Assembly: GCA_937889645.1 (NCBI GenBank)
Contig: CALBZE010000051.1
Location: 133,388 to 197,387 of the forward strand
Direction of reading: 5' to 3'
From: an uncultured bacterium
GTDB lineage: Bacteria; Gemmatimonadota; Gemmatimonadetes; Longimicrobiales; RSA9
Length of the DNA stretch: 64,000 bases
The notes under the pieces are model-generated. The model was given only the letters and a program-made list of their open reading frames with translations, was not told where the DNA came from and searched no databases. Positions 61,018-64,000 of this stretch are shown piece after piece (positions within the stretch are counted from its first letter, which is position 1; every line of letters begins with the position of its first letter). The translations under genes were made by a program, and so were the position numbers.

Positions 61018-62781
61018 TCATGGGGAATCGCCGGGAGGTGCGGCGGGGTGCCTCGAGATGCTGTAGCCAAACGGGAGCCCCTCATTCCGCTCGACGCTGT
61101 AGCGGAGGACCGGGGCGGGGACCGCAGCGCCGAACTCGGGAGAGTACCAGCCCTGCGTGGGATGTTTCTCACCGAACGACAGGGCCACTGAGTCGACGCC
61201 GAAGAAATCCACGCACACGACCGTGTCCGGGGCATATGCCAGCCAGCGGCCGCCGTCGAATCGAACGTCGAAATCGGGGTGGAGGTGGAGATAACCCTGC
61301 ACCGGCTTGCCGGTAGCGCCCTCGATGGTGTCAACCACCTGCCACGTATCGCCGCGACCGGTCACGATCCTTCGGTGCACCGCCCGCCGGTCGTGGTAGG
61401 GTCGATATGCCCCCTCGAATCGGAACCCGTCGGCAACCATACGCGCATCTGCGAAGACAGGGCGCGCCCTCCGGGCCATACGGAACGAGGCCCAGATCTC
61501 CGATTGTTCGCGGCCGCCGATGGACACCGTATTGTGCGCGCGGGTGCTTCGAACGTACTCCCGTAACGGATCGCCTTCGTATCCGCTCACACCGGAGTCG
61601 ACGACGACGGGCCGCCCGAAGATGTCGAGCTCGAAACTGAGGAGGTCGCAATGCGCGTGGCCGGGTTGATAGGAGGGGCCCGGCTCGCCGCAATCGATGA
61701 TCAGACGGCTTCCCGTCGCTGGATCGACGAGCCCGTAGTAGCCGGTCTCTGGCAACTCGAACGGGCCAGCCACCTCCGGCACGCCCTCGCCTATCACGCT
61801 CCGCGCCAGCGTATCGATCCACTTACGAGGAGGCGCAATGCAGTTCGCCGCATCGTTGAAGAGATGCAACGTCCCGTCGGGGCGCGAGAGTATTCCGAAC
61901 GCGTCGACCATCGCCGCGACCCGGGACCGGACCTCGGCGGAGACCGGGACGGCGACCGCCTCGAGGAGGGAGAGCACCTCGAGGAAATCGGCGAGGGCGA
62001 TAGCGTGGTACATTGGGGACCGTTCGAAATGCCCGCCGTCGGGGAGGACCTGCTCGAAGAGCTCGCGCCAGAGTAGTCGCAGCCCCCGCTCCAACCACCT
62101 CCGCGCCGTGTCGCCCCGGAAGTACAACCCGCCGACGACCAGCGCCTTGAGATTCTTCTGGAGGTGATTCGCGAGAATGTGAAACTCGAGGCGCCGCTCG
62201 AGGAACGCGAGTTGCTGCGCCACGCTCTGGTCGATGAGAGACCTCTGCCGTGGGTCCAACGCGTCACCACAGAGGAGGAGCGCATAGATCCAGTTCACGG
62301 TACGGAGAGAGACAGGGTATGGCTCCCATCCGTCTCCCCTCCCGAGCTCCGTGCCCCGGATCCACGATTCGGCCAACCCGGCGAAACGCTCGACGAATCG
62401 CCGGTCACCCGTGGCGCGCCAGGCGAGGGCGAGATCGATCGCGTAGTCGAAGTAGTGAAGGTTATAGCTCCAGAGATGGCTGACGTAGCGGCGTCCCCAA
62501 TCGACCCGGTCGAGCGTCTCGGCATGATTGAGGAAGCCGAAGGTGCCGTCGAGCACCCCCGTTGCACGGTCGATCCGCGCGACTCCATCCTCCTCCGTCC
62601 ACCACCGCCCAACGATCTCGCCGAGCTGTGCGACCCGTGCCGGATCCGGCGTACTGGACACTATGACACGGACCGGGAGCTTCGCCTGGATCCGGCGGAT
62701 CGGCCGGTGCACCAGCTGCTCCCAGCGGAGGTGACGGGCGGTGTGGATATAGAGAGTGAGTCTCGAGAGATTCGACATCAT
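61018..62781 (-). CDS. Heparinase II/III-family protein
   Basis: Alginate lyase/heparinase-like enzyme of 587 residues. An (alpha/alpha) toroid runs from about WRRYVSHLWSYNLHYFDYAIDLAL-like sequence through HILANHLQKNLKALVVGGLYF to HFERSPMYHAIALADFLEVL; the beta-sandwich half has QPGHAHCDLLSFELDIFGRPVVVDSG and RAHNTVSIGG. These are the conserved His/Tyr/Asn sites of the family. In capsule loci such proteins with a bi-domain oxidoreductase may trim or modify uronic-acid glycans (family association). It overlaps that upstream gene by ATGA. Confidence 0.88.
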   Translation of the reverse strand: MMSNLSRLTLYIHTARHLRWEQLVHRPIRRIQAKLPVRVIVSSTPDPARVAQLGEIVGRWWTEEDGVARIDRATGVLDGTFGFLNHAETLDRVDWGRRYVSHLWSYNLHYFDYAIDLALAWRATGDRRFVERFAGLAESWIRGTELGRGDGWEPYPVSLRTVNWIYALLLCGDALDPRQRSLIDQSVAQQLAFLERRLEFHILANHLQKNLKALVVGGLYFRGDTARRWLERGLRLLWRELFEQVLPDGGHFERSPMYHAIALADFLEVLSLLEAVAVPVSAEVRSRVAAMVDAFGILSRPDGTLHLFNDAANCIAPPRKWIDTLARSVIGEGVPEVAGPFELPETGYYGLVDPATGSRLIIDCGEPGPSYQPGHAHCDLLSFELDIFGRPVVVDSGVSGYEGDPLREYVRSTRAHNTVSIGGREQSEIWASFRMARRARPVFADARMVADGFRFEGAYRPYHDRRAVHRRIVTGRGDTWQVVDTIEGATGKPVQGYLHLHPDFDVRFDGGRWLAYAPDTVVCVDFFGVDSVALSFGEKHPTQGWYSPEFGAAVPAPVLRYSVERNEGLPFGYSISRHPAAPPGDSP

Positions 62782-64000
62782 GCCTCGACGGCGACCGGTC
62801 GACCGGTGCGCAGTGACTCCTCGATGGCAAAGGTCGCTCGCGTCGTCGCGATCAAAGAGGGGAGCGGGATCGGTGGTTCACCACCGGTCTTGACCGCCTC
62901 CAGGAAGGCAGCGACCTCCTGGTCGAAGCCCTTTTCCTGCGAGAACCGATTGACCCGGCGGCGCTTCCCGTTCCTCGTCAGCGTGAGATTCCGGAAGTCG
63001 TCGAGGATTGCGATCCCGTTGCCGCCGTAGACCTCGATCCACTCCTTGGGGTAGCTCTTGTCACCCGTCGAGAAGTAGTTGATGCTCGCGATCGAGCCAC
63101 GGCGGTATCGGAGTGTGATTGTGACTGTGTCGTGGAGCTCGGCCGTCGGTCCGCCGATCGCGCATGCGAATACCTCCTCTGGCTCGTCGTCGGTCAGGAA
63201 GGAGACGAGATCCATGAAGTGGCAGACCTCGCCGATGATCCTCCCGCCTCCATCCTCCGGGTCGTGCACCCATGCGTCCGCGGGGATCGGGCCTGCGTTG
63301 ATCCGGTACTGCAAGGCGAGGGGTTGGCCAGGAGCGAAGAAGGCCTTCATCTCCCGGACGAGCGGCGAGAAGCGGCGGTTGAATCCGACGGTGAGGAGGC
63401 CGCCACTCGCCTCCTGAGCATCGAGGACCCTGCGTAGCCCCTCCTTGTCGATGGCCAACGGCTTCTCGACGAAGACGGCCTTCCCCGCCCGGAGGGCGTC
63501 GATCGCGAACTTCGCGTGGGAGCCGTGGCGTGTCGCGATGACGACGGCGTCGATCGATTCATCGCCGAGGAGTTGTTCGGTGTCGGTCGTGCAGTATGCG
63601 AAGCCGAACTTCTCCCCGGTCGTCTTGGCGTTCACACCCGTCGCCGTCGATACACCGATTAGCTCGGCACCCGCCGCGGCCCTGAACCTCGGGAGGAGGA
63701 CGGCCTTGGCGAAGTTCCCTGCACCGATGAAACCGATTCCGACCTTCCCCTGCTTGGGCGCCCGCGGCCGCAGCTCGATCCGTCGGACCGGCTCGGCTCC
63801 CGCCTCTCGGCCGTACGTGAGGAGGATTCCGAGGAAGGACTGCCGGTCTTCACCCGTCACGATCGCGTATGCCCGCTCGGCCTCCTCGATCGCGAAGCGG
63901 TGCGTGGTCAGCCGCGAGGGGGTCACCTGCCCGGTGGAGACGAGCCGGAGGAACTCCTGCATGTTGCGGCGCTCGGTCCACCGGACGTACCCGATCGGGT
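62778..64000 (-). CDS. Bi-domain oxidoreductase (zinc alcohol dehydrogenase-Gfo/Idh fusion), C-terminal part
   Basis: The open frame runs off the right edge, so only the last 406 residues or so are seen. The first 65 visible residues (IGYVRWTERRNMQEFLRLVS, then THRFAIEEAERAYAIV) are the tail of a medium-chain dehydrogenase. A Gfo/Idh/MocA domain follows with GFIGAGNFAKAVLLPRF, VVIATRHGSHAKFAIDALRAGK and VEKPLA. This fusion is commonly next to heparinase-like genes in exopolysaccharide loci. The ATG at 63962 is probably internal and not the start. Confidence 0.87.
   Translation of the reverse strand, partial: PIGYVRWTERRNMQEFLRLVSTGQVTPSRLTTHRFAIEEAERAYAIVTGEDRQSFLGILLTYGREAGAEPVRRIELRPRAPKQGKVGIGFIGAGNFAKAVLLPRFRAAAGAELIGVSTATGVNAKTTGEKFGFAYCTTDTEQLLGDESIDAVVIATRHGSHAKFAIDALRAGKAVFVEKPLAIDKEGLRRVLDAQEASGGLLTVGFNRRFSPLVREMKAFFAPGQPLALQYRINAGPIPADAWVHDPEDGGGRIIGEVCHFMDLVSFLTDDEPEEVFACAIGGPTAELHDTVTITLRYRRGSIASINYFSTGDKSYPKEWIEVYGGNGIAILDDFRNLTLTRNGKRRRVNRFSQEKGFDQEVAAFLEAVKTGGEPPIPLPSLIATTRATFAIEESLRTGRPVAVEA

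Noticed and set aside
62778..63962. Reading the Gfo/Idh gene as a complete protein beginning at 63962
   Set aside because: The frame stays open to the window edge and the residues before this ATG (PIGYVRWTERRN) continue a dehydrogenase tail, so the gene is a truncated view of a larger fusion protein.

Overview
The window is very GC-rich (around 70% by eye), densely coded bacterial DNA with no tRNA, rRNA, CRISPR array or insertion sequence that I could find. A short housekeeping sigma factor, MglA/MglB GTPase genes, a bacillithiol-type deacetylase (BshB1), several predicted lipoproteins with classic lipoboxes, outer-membrane efflux and polysaccharide-export proteins and a fused cytidylyltransferase/PEP mutase all point to a diderm outside the Proteobacteria. 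Gemmatimonadota is my best guess (inference from gene content and protein style, not a search).

Layout. 1-2 kb: start of rplM (with a textbook promoter), the primary sigma factor and signal peptidase I, all on the minus strand. 2.2-7.5 kb: a minus-strand run larE, a free-standing LarE-tail gene, thpR, a membrane-anchored unknown, an NtrC-type regulator and an aldehyde dehydrogenase, several joined by ATGA overlaps. 7.6-12.8 kb: phosphodiesterase-like lipoprotein, cysteine synthase, ComM, DsbA-like lipoprotein. 12.9-21.1 kb: a divergent FtsH paralogue, an HtrA protease, a 1257-residue NtrY-like kinase and an altered creatininase. 21.2-28.9 kb: a secreted unknown, then a plus-strand efflux operon (TolC, MacA, MacB-type ATPase, two permeases) ending in bshB1. 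28.9-32.5 kb: an accessory pocket with an 11-bp-period repeat and a lone HIRAN-domain gene, then cysteine desulfurase, mnmA and a tiny lipoprotein. 32.6-41.8 kb: grpE-dnaJ, and the minus-strand chain dnaX-ebfC-recR-TM protein-mglB-mglA-pgsA-cinA-lipase. 41.8-43.1 kb: a heptanucleotide repeat array, the SRP RNA gene with a clear promoter and terminator, a CoA-binding protein and YraN.

43.2-64 kb is an exopolysaccharide/capsule locus. One wza-wzc pair runs rightwards; a long minus-strand series runs into it from the right: bi-domain oxidoreductase, heparinase-like protein, second wza-wzc pair, wecB, initiating sugar-phosphate transferase, then a complete phosphonate route (cytidylyltransferase-PEP mutase fusion, phosphonopyruvate decarboxylase, iron alcohol dehydrogenase) and flippase, CDP-alcohol transferase, O-antigen ligase/polymerase and LicD. 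Read together, PEP is probably converted to 2-hydroxyethylphosphonate, activated as a CMP ester and attached to a surface glycan or lipid. This is the most interesting system in the window. Other points worth checking are a changed SRP RNA apical loop, a shifted pore aromatic in FtsH and a metal-ligand change in the creatininase-like protein.
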